NCBI RefSeq assembly: GCF_003290025.1
Contig: NZ_QNHG01000004.1
Span: 232,058 to 296,057 of the forward strand
Reading direction: 5' to 3'
Origin: Pseudogemmobacter bohemicus
GTDB lineage: Bacteria; Pseudomonadota; Alphaproteobacteria; Rhodobacterales; Rhodobacteraceae
DNA: 64,000 nucleotides
Shown: positions 9,326 to 18,610 of the stretch, in pieces
Layout: every line of letters starts with the position of its first letter
How positions within the stretch are numbered: the stretch's first letter is position 1
Made by a program: the position numbers and the translations under genes
The notes under the pieces: model-generated
The model's input: only the letters and a program-made list of their open reading frames with translations
Databases searched by the model: none
What the model was told of the DNA's origin: nothing

Positions 9326-9385
9326 TTTCATCTGTCCTTAAATATCCTCTGGGGGTCCGGGGGGCGAAGCGCCCCCGGCTTGCCG
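9326..9385. repeat. palindromic intergenic element, copy 3 (half element)
   Basis: TTTCATCTGTCCTTAAATATCC followed by GGGGGTCCGGGGGG and the hairpin GGGGCGAAGCGCCCC. This is the right half of the element seen at 5518. It sits just downstream of purF and could terminate its transcript. Confidence 0.65.
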
Positions 9386-9420
9386 TCAACCGCCCCAGCA
9401 CCAGCCATCGGAGCCGCCCA

Positions 9421-10080
9421 ATGTCCAAAATCGCCCTGATCACCGGCGCCTCCCGTGGCCTTGGTGCGGGCCTCGCCGAGCAACTGGCGCTGCGCGGCTG
9501 GCATGTGGTGGCGGTGGCGCGCACCACCGGCGGGCTGGAAGATCTCGATGACCGCGTCAAAGCCCATGGCCTGCCCGGCGCCGGCAGCCTGACCCTCGCC
9601 CCGATGGACGTCACCAACGAAGACGCCATGCGCCATCTCTGCCGCTCGATCCATGACCGCTGGGGGGGCCTCGGCTTCTGGGCCCATACCGCGATCCATG
9701 CGACCGCCCTCGCCCCGGCCTCTTCGGTCGATCTGAAGGATCTCGACAAGTCAATCGCCACCAATCTGCGTGCGAGCTCGCTGCTGATCACCCTGGTCGA
9801 GCCCCTGTTGCGTGCCGGTCAGGGAACAGCGCTGATCCCCGATGACCCTTTCCCCGGCCATGCCAATTCTGCCGCCTATGGTGCGACCAAGGCCGGGCAA
9901 ATGGCGCTCGCCCGCGCCTGGGAACAGGAAACCCGCCGCATCGGCCCGAAAGTGGTGATCGCCACGCCGCAGCCGATGCCGACCGCTCTGCGCGCCCGCT
10001 TCCATCCCGGCGAAGACCGCAGCCCGCTTGCCGATCCGAAGATCGAGGCCGCGCGCCTTCTCGACCTCGCTCTCAACTGA
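9421..10080 (+). CDS. SDR family NAD(P)-dependent oxidoreductase
   Basis: 219 aa. The Rossmann nucleotide-binding motif TGASRGLG is at residues 8-15 and the catalytic YGATK (YxxxK) lies in the second half. The start at 9421 gives the classic MSKIALITGASRG N-terminus. The region between NNAG position and catalytic serine is unusual: the typical NNAG is replaced by HTAIHAT and the serine position reads LIPDDPF, so substrate or even activity may differ from standard SDRs. It stops 8 bp short of the convergent MocR gene. Confidence 0.85.
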   Translation: MSKIALITGASRGLGAGLAEQLALRGWHVVAVARTTGGLEDLDDRVKAHGLPGAGSLTLAPMDVTNEDAMRHLCRSIHDRWGGLGFWAHTAIHATALAPASSVDLKDLDKSIATNLRASSLLITLVEPLLRAGQGTALIPDDPFPGHANSAAYGATKAGQMALARAWEQETRRIGPKVVIATPQPMPTALRARFHPGEDRSPLADPKIEAARLLDLALN

Positions 10081-10088
10081 ACCCCTAC

Positions 10089-11579
10089 TCAGCCGACAGC
10101 AGCCATGGCGCGGGCAATCTTCTGAATACCTTCGGGAATCCGCGCCGGCTGGATCGAGGAATAGGCCAGCCGGTAATAGTTCCGCGCCACGCGGGCAGGG
10201 TCGAAAAAGCTCTCACCCGGCTCGATCAGCACCCCCTCCTTGCGCAGATCCCGCGCCACCTGCGCCGTATCGACACCCAAAGGTGCCCGCATCCAGAATG
10301 ACGAGCCCCCATAGCCGCCCTGGCCGGCAATGGTCAGCCCCTCGGCCAGGATCGCCTCCTCCATCCCCTGACGGCGCCGGCGGAAGGCATTGCGCATCCG
10401 GTTGATCAGCGCATCATAGTGCCCCTCGGCAAGGAAATAGGCGACGGTGCGCTGGATATGGCCCGGCGGATGTTTCAGCGCCATCGCCCTCAGTGCCCGC
10501 GCCTCGGCGATAAAGCCGGGCGGCGCCACCAGATAGCCCAGCCGCATCCCCGGAAAAATCGACTTGGAAAACGAGCCCGCATAGATCACCCGCCCCGCCT
10601 TGTCCAAAGACTTCAGCGCGGGTGAGACGGGTTTCAGGAAACTCATCTCGAATTCGTAATCATCTTCGATGATGATGAAATCCTCACGGCTGGCGGCTTC
10701 CAGCAGCTTCAGCCGCCGCTCCAGCGCCATGGTCGCATTGGTCGGCGCCTGATGCGACGGTGTGACATAGACCACATCGCCGCGCCTGACCTGGCCCCCG
10801 GGCGCAAAGCCCGACAATGGCAAGCCTCCCTCATCGACATCCAGCGAGATCACATCGGCGCCCGAGACCTCCAGCACCCGGCGAATGCCCTGATAGCACG
10901 GGTTCTCGATCACCGCACGATGGCCCCGCGCAGGCTCGCCCAGGAGGATCCCGGTCGCGATCCAGAGCGCGTTCTGCGCCCCCATGGTCAGCAATACCTC
11001 ATCCGGGCCGGCCGCAATGCCGCGCCTCGGCAGGATCACACGCAGCACCTGCTCGATCAGCGCCGGATCGTCGCGCTCGTAGAAATCCGAGGTCAGCGTC
11101 GAGAAATCCCGCCGCCCAAGCGCCCTGAGCGCACAGGCCCGCCAGTTCTGATGGTCGAACAAGGTCGCATCACTTTGCCCGTAGATAAAGGGCCAGGGAT
11201 AGCGCTCCCAGTCATCGGGGCGCTCGACGCCCTGCATGGCACGGGTGAAACGGCCACCGGAAAAGGCGCGGTAATCAACCTCTTCGGCGGGGCGGGCGGG
11301 GCTCGGAAAATCCGGCGCCCGCGGCGCGTTTTCCGAGACGTAATAGCCCGAGCGCCCGCGTGAGGTCAGGTAATCCGAGGAGACCAGATCGCCGTAAGCC
11401 AGCGTCACCGTGATGCGCGAGATCCCCAGATGCACCGCCAGCCCGCGCGATGAGGGCATCTTCTGCCCCGGCCGGAACCGGCCCGAGAGGATACCATCGG
11501 TCACCATGGCCCGGATGCGGCTTTGCAACGTGCCCGCCGCACCCATGGCCAGGAAAAACGCCTCAACAGGTATGGCCAT
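10089..11579 (-). CDS. MocR-type PLP-dependent transcriptional regulator (GntR HTH plus aminotransferase domain)
   Basis: 496 aa. The N-terminus is a winged-helix GntR domain (residues ~10-75, with PSSRGLAVHLGISRITV); the rest is a fold-type I aminotransferase-like domain with GAQNALWIATGILL, NPCYQGIRR and the PLP-lysine motif AGSFSKSIFPGMRLGYLV. Such proteins sense PLP or amino compounds and regulate nearby genes (PdxR, GabR, TauR are examples). No obvious target pathway is adjacent; the divergent side is decayed IS DNA. The ATG at 11579 places the HTH at the normal position. Confidence 0.88.
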   Translation of the reverse strand: MAIPVEAFFLAMGAAGTLQSRIRAMVTDGILSGRFRPGQKMPSSRGLAVHLGISRITVTLAYGDLVSSDYLTSRGRSGYYVSENAPRAPDFPSPARPAEEVDYRAFSGGRFTRAMQGVERPDDWERYPWPFIYGQSDATLFDHQNWRACALRALGRRDFSTLTSDFYERDDPALIEQVLRVILPRRGIAAGPDEVLLTMGAQNALWIATGILLGEPARGHRAVIENPCYQGIRRVLEVSGADVISLDVDEGGLPLSGFAPGGQVRRGDVVYVTPSHQAPTNATMALERRLKLLEAASREDFIIIEDDYEFEMSFLKPVSPALKSLDKAGRVIYAGSFSKSIFPGMRLGYLVAPPGFIAEARALRAMALKHPPGHIQRTVAYFLAEGHYDALINRMRNAFRRRRQGMEEAILAEGLTIAGQGGYGGSSFWMRAPLGVDTAQVARDLRKEGVLIEPGESFFDPARVARNYYRLAYSSIQPARIPEGIQKIARAMAAVG

Positions 11580-11695
11580 CTGCCGCGCCCCCGACTGGAC
11601 TGAAATCCACAATCTGTCTGGCGATATACGCTGCATATACCGCGCCCGGCAATGGAAAGCTGACCTCCCGCCGACCAACCGCGCAGCGGGGCGCT

Positions 11696-11745
11696 GCCCC
11701 CGACCGCCGTTCCGGCGGCCTCCCCCCGGGATATTCAGGGTCAGG
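11696..11745. repeat. palindromic intergenic element, copy 4 (degenerate)
   Basis: GGGGCGCTGCCCC hairpin next to CGGCGGCCTCCCCCCGGGATATTCAGG. It resembles one half of the other intergenic elements but the ATATTT box is altered and no ATGAA stem is seen. Confidence 0.5.
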
Positions 11746-11842
11746 CTCCGTTGATTGCACTGCTTTGACCTGTTTCAGAGGGTCTGATGAGACCCTCAAT
11801 CTATTCTGGCTGACAGATGGAGCAGGATCAGAAAACAGTCCA

Positions 11843-12060
11843 ATGGACTGCACTCCCGACGACCGGATGCATCGCGTCACGCTGCCGGGCCAGCGCCTGT
11901 CCGCCAGCGACTTCGACCGTCAGGTCGCAATGTCCCAGGTCCACGGTGCCGTCCTGAACGGCTTCACCGCATGCGGCATCCCCGTCACAGAGGCCCCGGG
12001 GCAAGTCTGCCCGGTGGAAAGGAGAGCCTACGCCTTCAGCTGATTTGTTCAACAGACCCG
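11843..12060 (+). mobile_element. 3' end fragment of an insertion sequence (transposase tail and terminal repeat)
   Basis: A 66-residue open stretch (11843-12043) carries HRVTLPGQRLSASDFDRQVA and AVLNGFTACGIPVTE, a C-terminal tail I associate with alphaproteobacterial DDE transposases. It is followed directly by GATTTGTTCAACAGACCC, which resembles an IS terminal inverted repeat (GGGTCTGTTGAACAAATC when read inward). The 5' part of the element is missing. The family is uncertain. Confidence 0.5.
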
Positions 12061-12061
12061 G

Positions 12062-13481
12062 TTATACGGCAATCATATCCTCCTGCGGCAACGCAAGACT
12101 GGCAGGCGCGCAGTGATCCCAGTCAGCGCACCCCTCAAAGAGCTGCCGGGCGCCCCCCGAAGACGGCGTGACGATCCTGACGACGACAATCGGCACGACC
12201 TGGACAGGCATGAGGTTCAGCGCGAGCTGGCGGGAGGCGCCCGCGCAGCCGCAGTTTCTTCGGTTGCAGCCTGGGATCAACCGGAATGCCATCCTCTTCG
12301 GCTCGGGCGAGGATAGGCGCCATCACATCCAGATGCCGGTTGATCGTGGCCACGGCGAAACCGACCTGCCGGGGCGGGAGCCTGGCCGCCTGCGTGAAAG
12401 CCTCTTCGACAGGGCGGGTGACATCCTCTTTGCTCTTGCCCCAGCTGCCGGGCAAGAGCCGCCAGATATCGCAGAACAAGGACAGATGTGCCTGGCGGCA
12501 TCCTCAACGCCGGGAGCCTGCGTGAACAGCCGGGCCGTCACCAGCCGCGACCGCTCCATGGTCTCGGACGTCCGTTCGGGAGGCCATCCTTCTGAACCAG
12601 ATGCTTGCGAATCTCCAGCCGGGCCGCATTCAGCCGTTCCGTCGTAGCCTGCACCGAGGGGTCGAAGACCTCTGCCGGCGCAGGCTGCGGCGGCGGTGCC
12701 GCCACGATTGGAGGGGGTTGGAGCAGGCGGGCACCGGCTGCCGCTGGCTCGGTCCCGGGTCGGCATCGGGCGGGGCATCCTGCTCAGGCCAGCCCAGACG
12801 GTCCCGCGCCATGATCCCGGCCACGATCTGCTCTGCCATATCGGCCATGATCCGGGTCCGGCCCCCAGCACGGTTTCCCGTTGAGCATAGGCCGCCGCGC
12901 GGCCCCCCGATCAGGAGGCGACGCAGCTGCAACAGGGCCGAGTTGTCGGGAGGTTACGCCGATCCCGTCACCGTTCTGAATTCGGATGCGGTCCGGCGCA
13001 TCCTCACCTCTGACCGCATGTCACCCGCCAGCATGGCCAGCGTGGTCTCCAGCGTCGACAAATCGGCAGGGGGGCGCCATCCCCGATCAGCCGGTCAACG
13101 ACAGACGGCTCAGGATCGGCCCCGGGGGCCGTGCCCGGCCATCAGCCGCCAGGCGGTGGCGGTGGCCCGGTCGGCCCGGATATCGCTCGCAGCCCGGCCC
13201 AGCGGATCCAGCCGGGTCACCCGATCCAGCCGGCGGATCGGGGCCAGTGCTTCGGTGATCAAGTGGGACAGCCAGGTGCGGGCCGCCTCTGCCGAGATCA
13301 GGTTGCGGGTCAACATGCGATCACTCTCGACGGTCAGCTTCCGGGCGATCATACAGGCTTCCGCCCGCATCCCGGTCCGCAAAGACAGCTGCAACATGTT
13401 GATAGACGTGGATAACTCCGGCACCCGCCGGCGCCAGCAGAGGACGGCCCCGCGCCGGAATAGATGAAGGTGTTTGCCCAT
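12062..13481 (-). pseudogene. truncated, frameshifted tyrosine recombinase (DUF6538-type integrase)
   Basis: The start region (ATG at 13481) encodes MGKHLHLFRRGAVLCWRRRVPE, the N-terminal signature of DUF6538 integrases. Further along, in other frames, SAEAARTWLSHLITEAL and the core-binding segment QVGFAVATINRHLDVMAPIL with AEEDGIPVDPRL are visible, then a piece near ARQLFEGCADW. The catalytic domain with its Arg-His-Arg-Tyr residues is missing, as the sequence stops at 12062 next to the IS end. It is a dead integrase, probably a relic of an integrated element. No adjacent tRNA or att repeats were found. Confidence 0.65.
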
Positions 13482-13657
13482 GACGGCCCCAAGAAAGAGG
13501 CGGGCCTTGAAACCACGAGCCGGGAATGTGTGACACATCTGTGTGACGCCATGGGGTGAGTCGCCGACCCACCTCATTGACTTCAAAGCACAAACAGCTG
13601 CCATAACCTCCAAACATCCCCGCCGGAGACTACGCAACCGGGCAGGGACGAAAGCGG

Positions 13658-14326
13658 TCAGAACGCTCCCTCGGCCAGCGCGAGACGGACCTGACCCACG
13701 CCCTGACCGATATCCTGGGTGATCGCAGCCACCAGCGCCTCGGCATCGTCCGCCTCCATCGCCGCCAGCGCCTCGGCATGCTGATCGGGCAGACCGGCAC
13801 CACCCAGCCGTCCCATCACCAGCCGCAAAGACGGGCCGGCGCGCAGCCAGAGAGATTGCGCGATATCGAGCAGCACCGGTGCATCCGCCGCCTCGTAAAG
13901 CGCGAAATGGAAGGCATGGTTGAACCGCAGATAGGCGGCGATATCGCCCTCGCTGATCGCGGTATTCACCCGTTCATCCAACAGCCGCAGGCGGCGGATC
14001 AGCGTCGGCTCCATCGCCCGCATGGCAAGCCGCGCGAGCTGCGGCTCGATCGCCAGCCGCGCCCAGGCCAGCTGATCCAGCACCGATTCCGTCATCTGCG
14101 GCACCGAGACCCGGCGATTGCCCTGCGGCATCAGCGCCCCCTCGGCCGCCAGCCGCCGGATCGCCTCGCGCACCGGCGTCATGCCGGCATCGAGTTCCGT
14201 CGTCAGCCCCTGGATGGTCACCGGTTGCCCCGGCGCCAGCGCGCCAAAGAGGATCATATCGCGCAGCCGCGAATAGGTGACCTCATGGGTCGGGATCTTG
14301 CGGCTCTCTGCATCCATATCGGTCAA
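13658..14326 (-). CDS. GntR family transcriptional regulator with FCD domain
   Basis: 222 aa. The N-terminal winged helix (residues ~14-75) includes THEVTYSRLRDMILFGALAPG and PVREAIRRLAAEGAL; the C-terminal all-helical FCD ligand-binding domain has the metal-ligand pattern around FNHAFHFALYEAA and QHAEALAAM. FCD regulators usually respond to carboxylic or sugar acids and control a neighbouring catabolic operon. No such operon is adjacent, so the target is unknown. Confidence 0.9.
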   Translation of the reverse strand: MTDMDAESRKIPTHEVTYSRLRDMILFGALAPGQPVTIQGLTTELDAGMTPVREAIRRLAAEGALMPQGNRRVSVPQMTESVLDQLAWARLAIEPQLARLAMRAMEPTLIRRLRLLDERVNTAISEGDIAAYLRFNHAFHFALYEAADAPVLLDIAQSLWLRAGPSLRLVMGRLGGAGLPDQHAEALAAMEADDAEALVAAITQDIGQGVGQVRLALAEGAF

Positions 14327-14527
14327 TCCGGCCCTGAACCTCCCGGCATCGCACCGGCGGCACGCTTTTCGTCCCGCCCCATGGCGGCCTCCCCGGCGGC
14401 TGAGGCAGAGTTATGACCAGCCGCCAGGTCCGGATCAAGTGTAACAGGCGGGAAACCTGCGGCTGCGTGAAAAACGCACCGCTTTCGCCAGTGGCGGCGG
14501 GGGGGGAGGGGGCGGCGGACGTGGCGT

Positions 14528-15496
14528 TCAGGCCAGACCCGCCGCCCGGCGCAAGGCAGGCCGTTCGCGGGCCAGCCACAAAAGCGAGAGGATCAGCGGC
14601 GCATTGGCCAGCCTGCCCTCGCCCATCCAGGCCATCGCCGCATCAAAGGAGATCACATGGGTGCGGATATCCTCACCCTCGGCCGCCAGCCCGAAAAGGC
14701 CGCTGCTGTCCTCGGGCAGATCAGAGAGCCCGACCAGCGACCAGATATATTCCGTATGGGCGCCGGGTGAGGGGTAATAATCCGCCACATGGAAAAGCGC
14801 GCCGACAGAGATGCCGGCCTCCTCCTGCGCTTCGCGCCGCGCGGCCTCTTCGGGGGTTTCGCCGGCGTCGATCCGGCCCGCCACCGCCTCGATCAGCCAG
14901 GGCCGCGCCTCACCCCTTATCCAGGGACCCATGCGGAACTGCTCGACCAGCAGCACATGATCGCGACGCGGATCATAAGGCAGCAGCGTCACCGCATCGG
15001 TGGCGACAAAGGCCTCGCGCAAAAGCGGCCCGCTCATGCCGCCGGCAAACTGCCGGTGCCGGAGCCTCGCCTGCGCCACGGCGAAAAAGCCGCGAAACGG
15101 ATGGTCCAGACTTTCCGCCCTGACGGTCGCATCGGTAGGGCCATTGGCGCGGCTTTGCCCGGCTGCGCGCAGGGTCGAGGCTGCGCAGGACAGCATCGGT
15201 CCGCGCAAATGGTAAAGATCCGCCGCCGTGGCGGCAGCACGTTGTGCGAGGATGTCACGGGCAAGCTGCAATTCCAGCGCCGGATCACCCGCCGCCTCGC
15301 CCCCCGTCGCCTGCTGCCAGAAGGCCAGCCGCGCCGCGGCCGCGGCGGCCCCCGCCCCCGGATCCAGCGGCCCCGGATCCAGCGCGCCCGGAATCAGCCT
15401 GCCCAGAACCAGGTCCCTCAGGCCCGGGCAATCCGCGAAACGCGGATCCTCATCCGGGAATTCCACCCCGCTCACCGCCAGCGCCGCCAGGCCCAT
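14528..15496 (-). CDS. trgB: TrgB-like NUDIX hydrolase (tellurite resistance)
   Basis: 322 aa. The C-terminal half is a NUDIX domain with a complete box at residues 207-229 (GRIDAGETPEEAARREAQEE plus AGI), of the ADP-ribose pyrophosphatase type. The N-terminal part resembles a gamma-glutamylcyclotransferase-like domain but begins late (no GTL motif), so its start may be shortened or divergent. Together with the overlapping trgA this matches the trgAB locus known from Rhodobacter sphaeroides tellurite resistance. It overlaps the trgA 3' end by 25 bp. Confidence 0.85.
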   Translation of the reverse strand: MGLAALAVSGVEFPDEDPRFADCPGLRDLVLGRLIPGALDPGPLDPGAGAAAAAARLAFWQQATGGEAAGDPALELQLARDILAQRAAATAADLYHLRGPMLSCAASTLRAAGQSRANGPTDATVRAESLDHPFRGFFAVAQARLRHRQFAGGMSGPLLREAFVATDAVTLLPYDPRRDHVLLVEQFRMGPWIRGEARPWLIEAVAGRIDAGETPEEAARREAQEEAGISVGALFHVADYYPSPGAHTEYIWSLVGLSDLPEDSSGLFGLAAEGEDIRTHVISFDAAMAWMGEGRLANAPLILSLLWLARERPALRRAAGLA

Positions 15497-15918
15497 TCGG
15501 TGATCGGCCCGCCGAAAACCCCGGCGACGATCAGCACGCCCAGCACGCCGACCGTAAGCATATCCCTGCCATTCTCGATCATTTTGGTGAACCAGCCCAG
15601 CATGGCATCCATCGGTCCCTCATAGCGCATCTTCATGGATTCAGAGACCATCTGCCGGCCCGAGAACACAAGCAGCGCAAAAAACGCCATCACGATCGAG
15701 GTCTTCAGCCCCGAGCCGATGGAATCGGGATAGGTCGATCCGACGCCATTGCCCATGATCTTCCAGCCGCACAGCAACCCGATCACCGCCGAGATGCTGC
15801 GGAACATCATTGCCCCCCCCGCCCCGCCATCGGGAAGCGCCGGAAGATGGGCATTGGCCGCAAGCCAGCCCATCAGGCCGAACCAGAAGGCGGCAACCAG
15901 TTTTGCGGATGTCGGCAT
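15472..15918 (-). CDS. trgA: TrgA family integral membrane protein (tellurite resistance)
   Basis: 148 aa with four hydrophobic segments. Family features are the MPTSAKLVAA start, AVIGLLCGWKIMG, the MRYEGPMDAML motif and an ITEWAWRRWR end. The ATG at 15918 gives the typical TrgA N-terminus; the frame is open further upstream but without similarity. First gene of the trgA-trgB pair. Confidence 0.85.
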   Translation of the reverse strand: MPTSAKLVAAFWFGLMGWLAANAHLPALPDGGAGGAMMFRSISAVIGLLCGWKIMGNGVGSTYPDSIGSGLKTSIVMAFFALLVFSGRQMVSESMKMRYEGPMDAMLGWFTKMIENGRDMLTVGVLGVLIVAGVFGGPITEWAWRRWR

Positions 15919-15988
15919 TGCACTCCTCAGACCCCGAAAGGTCCACCCAGACTGTTTCACTCAATCCGCAAAGTCACGCCAGATTTTG

Positions 15989-17203
15989 TCAATTTGCGGG
16001 ACGAGTTAAGGTAATCTGTGTCACATCGCAGTTCTGGCCGCGAAAAGCGCCGGCACAGGCGGCCAGATAGAACTCCCACAGGCGGCGGAAACGGTCGTCA
16101 AAGCCAAGCGCCCGGATCTCCTGCCAGCGCGCGAGGAAGGTCTCATGCCAGCGCCTGAGCGTCTGGCTGTAGCTTTGCCCGAATTCTGCCGAGCCCGTGA
16201 CCAGCAGCCCTGCCCGCCTTGCCTGATCGCGCAAAGCACCCGGAGAGGGCAGCATGCCCCCGGGAAAGATGTATTTCTGGATGAAATCGACCGAGGCGCG
16301 ATAACGCGGCCAGCGATCCTCGGCGATGGTGATGATCTGGAGGACCGCATTCCTGCCCGGCCGCAGCCGGTCGGCAAGGCCCCGGAAATAGACCGGCCAG
16401 TATTTCTCGCCCACCGCCTCGAACATCTCGATACTGGCGATCCCGTCATAAAGCCCGTGATGGTCGCGGTAATCCTCCAGCCGGATGGTGACGCGGTCGG
16501 CGAGACCGGCGCGGCGAATGCGCTCGGTCGCGAATTCATGCTGCGCCGGGCTGATCGTCAGCCCGGTGACCCGCATGCCGCGCCCGGCGGCAAATTCGGC
16601 AAATCCGCCCCAGCCGCAGCCGATTTCCAGCAGATGCTCGCCAGGCTTCGCGCCGATCCTTTCCAGGAGGGCGGCATATTTTTGCGCCTGGGCGCGTTCC
16701 AGGCTCTCCCGCCCGGTGCGGAACAGGGCCGAGGAATAGGTCATGCTCTCATCCAGCCAGAGCCGGTAGAACTCGTTCCCCAGATCATAATGCGCCGCGA
16801 TATTGCGCCTGGCCTGGGCGCGGCTGTTCGAATGGAACCAGAAGCGCAGCCGTTCCAGCCCGCGTATCAGCCCCGCACCGGGGAAACTGTCGGGCACAAC
16901 CAGATTGCCCGGCATCAGGATCAGATCGAGAAAGGCCTGAAGATCCGGCGTCTGCCAGTCGCCATCGACAAACGCCTCGGAAAAACCCAGCTCGCCCTCA
17001 CGGATCAGCCGGGCAAAGAGATCGCGGCTGACCACCTGCACCTCTGCCGCCGGTCCCGGCCCCGGCCCTTCCGCACGAAACCGCCGCCCATCGGGCAAAA
17101 CGAAATCCAGCCTGCCGTTTCGCAGCCCCAGAACATGGCGGAATACCTGCGAAAAATAGCGCGGCAACCCGGCCTGACCTGTGGTCGAAGTGAGAAAATC
17201 CAT
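15989..17203 (-). CDS. cfa: cyclopropane-fatty-acyl-phospholipid synthase family SAM methyltransferase
   Basis: 404 aa. The enzyme class transfers a methylene group from SAM to unsaturated acyl chains of membrane phospholipids. Visible are the SAM-binding motif LLEIGCGWGGFAEFAA, the AHYDLGNEFYRLWLDESMTYS block, and the catalytic IEMFEAVGEKYW and DFIQKYIFPGGMLPS segments. The ATG at 17203 follows a GGGGGAAG ribosome-like site. It could be a paralogue of the main Cfa, since alphaproteobacteria often have several. Confidence 0.9.
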   Translation of the reverse strand: MDFLTSTTGQAGLPRYFSQVFRHVLGLRNGRLDFVLPDGRRFRAEGPGPGPAAEVQVVSRDLFARLIREGELGFSEAFVDGDWQTPDLQAFLDLILMPGNLVVPDSFPGAGLIRGLERLRFWFHSNSRAQARRNIAAHYDLGNEFYRLWLDESMTYSSALFRTGRESLERAQAQKYAALLERIGAKPGEHLLEIGCGWGGFAEFAAGRGMRVTGLTISPAQHEFATERIRRAGLADRVTIRLEDYRDHHGLYDGIASIEMFEAVGEKYWPVYFRGLADRLRPGRNAVLQIITIAEDRWPRYRASVDFIQKYIFPGGMLPSPGALRDQARRAGLLVTGSAEFGQSYSQTLRRWHETFLARWQEIRALGFDDRFRRLWEFYLAACAGAFRGQNCDVTQITLTRPAN

Positions 17204-17305
17204 GACTTCCCCCGCTCTGACTGATGCCTTCTCGCTTCCCTGAATACCCTTCCTCGCAAGGATCCCCTGGATCCCCCTGTCAGACAAGCCTTTCCTGCCC
17301 CCCCC

Positions 17306-17360
17306 TTTCCTCTTGACCGAAATACTCCGGGGGGTCCGGGGGGCTGGCCCCCCGGCTGCC
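17306..17360. repeat. palindromic intergenic element, copy 5 (half element)
   Basis: CTCTTGACCGAAATACTCC followed by GGGGGGTCCGGGGGG and a hairpin GGGGGGCTGGCCCCCC. It lies between the cfa-like gene and the aminotransferase gene. Confidence 0.65.
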
Positions 17361-17374
17361 TCATCAGTCCGCCG

Positions 17375-18610
17375 TCACAGCACCGCGTCCAGCGCCCCGA
17401 TCAGCCGCGCCACGTCTTCCGCGCTGGTGTAATGCACCGCCGAAAGCCGCAGCACGCCCTTCTCACGCGCGATGCCAAGCGCCTCCAGCGGCCTGACAGC
17501 ATAGAAATCCCCCGCCCAGCAGGCAATGCCGCGCCGGCCCAGCTCTTCCGAGACCGGCTCGGCCGCACCGGACAGCTCTACCGCCACCGTCGGCGCGCGG
17601 CGCGCGGCCTCGCGCGGGCCGATCAGCCGCAGATCATTGCGTGCCGCCAGATAGTCGAGCAAAGGCTGGATCACCACCTCCTCCTGCGCCCGCATCAGGT
17701 CATGGACGCCGCGATTGCGCGCCGCCGCATCGCCCGAGATGCCGTGATGACCCGCCAGCGCATCGACATAATCCGCCATCCCGGCACAGGCCGCGACCTG
17801 GGCATGATCCGGCCCGGCCGGGGTATGGCGCTTATACAAGGCCCCATGATTGAAGAAATGCGCCTGGCCCGGCAGCGCCATGCCGAAAGCCTCGTCCAGC
17901 ACCATGATCCCCTGATGCGGGCCATAGGTCTTATAGGCGGAAAACAGATAGGCATCACAGCCAAGCGCCGGGAAATCCGGGAATCCATGCGGCGCGTAAG
18001 ACACGCCGTCCACCACCACCTTTGCCCCCGCCGCATGGGCCAGCGCGGAAATCGCCGCCACATCATTCACCTCGGCGATCACATTCGAGCAATGCGGGAA
18101 CGCCACCAGCCGCACCCGGCCATCCGCCAGAAGCGCGCTCAGATCCTCCGGATCCAGCGAGCCGCCCGAAGGATCGACCCGCCATTCCCGGACCTCGATA
18201 CCCTCATCGGCCAGGCGCCGCCAGACGCCGGAATTCGCCTCGTGATCCTGGTTCGTCACCACGATCGCAGCCTTTGCATCGCCTTTCAGCCAGGCCCGCA
18301 CAGCTTGCGCCAGCACATAGGTATTGGCGCTGGTCGAGGGCCCGAACGAGACCTGGGCGGGTTTGACCGCCATCATCGCCGCCAGACGGCTTCGTGCCTC
18401 ATCCATCTCGGCACCTCCGGCCCGGGCGCCCGGATAGGGCCCGTAGGGCTGCACCTTGCGGTCATGGTAAAAGCGCGTCAGGCGCTCGATCACCTGGATA
18501 CAGGGATAGCTGCCCCCGGCATTCTCAAAGAAAGCATGGGTCGACAGCACCGGCGAGGAAAAGGCCGGAAACTGTTTGCGGGTGAAATCAAGATCAAGCA
18601 GGCTCATCAT
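17375..18610 (-). CDS. aminotransferase class V-fold PLP enzyme (cysteine desulfurase-like)
   Basis: 411 aa. Fold-type I PLP enzyme with FFENAGGSYP near the start, TNQDHEANSGVWRRLA, VVDGVSYAPHGFPDF and the PLP-lysine motif LFSAYKTYGPHQG. It resembles the SufS/NifS-like class V group but lacks an obvious catalytic-loop cysteine (GHHCAQP-type motif), so true cysteine desulfurase activity is not supported. No suf or isc genes are nearby. Start could be M1 or M2. Confidence 0.85.
   Translation of the reverse strand: MMSLLDLDFTRKQFPAFSSPVLSTHAFFENAGGSYPCIQVIERLTRFYHDRKVQPYGPYPGARAGGAEMDEARSRLAAMMAVKPAQVSFGPSTSANTYVLAQAVRAWLKGDAKAAIVVTNQDHEANSGVWRRLADEGIEVREWRVDPSGGSLDPEDLSALLADGRVRLVAFPHCSNVIAEVNDVAAISALAHAAGAKVVVDGVSYAPHGFPDFPALGCDAYLFSAYKTYGPHQGIMVLDEAFGMALPGQAHFFNHGALYKRHTPAGPDHAQVAACAGMADYVDALAGHHGISGDAAARNRGVHDLMRAQEEVVIQPLLDYLAARNDLRLIGPREAARRAPTVAVELSGAAEPVSEELGRRGIACWAGDFYAVRPLEALGIAREKGVLRLSAVHYTSAEDVARLIGALDAVL

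Noticed and set aside
17375-18610. Class V aminotransferase considered as SufS/IscS cysteine desulfurase
   Set aside because: No catalytic cysteine loop is visible and no iron-sulfur assembly genes are adjacent.
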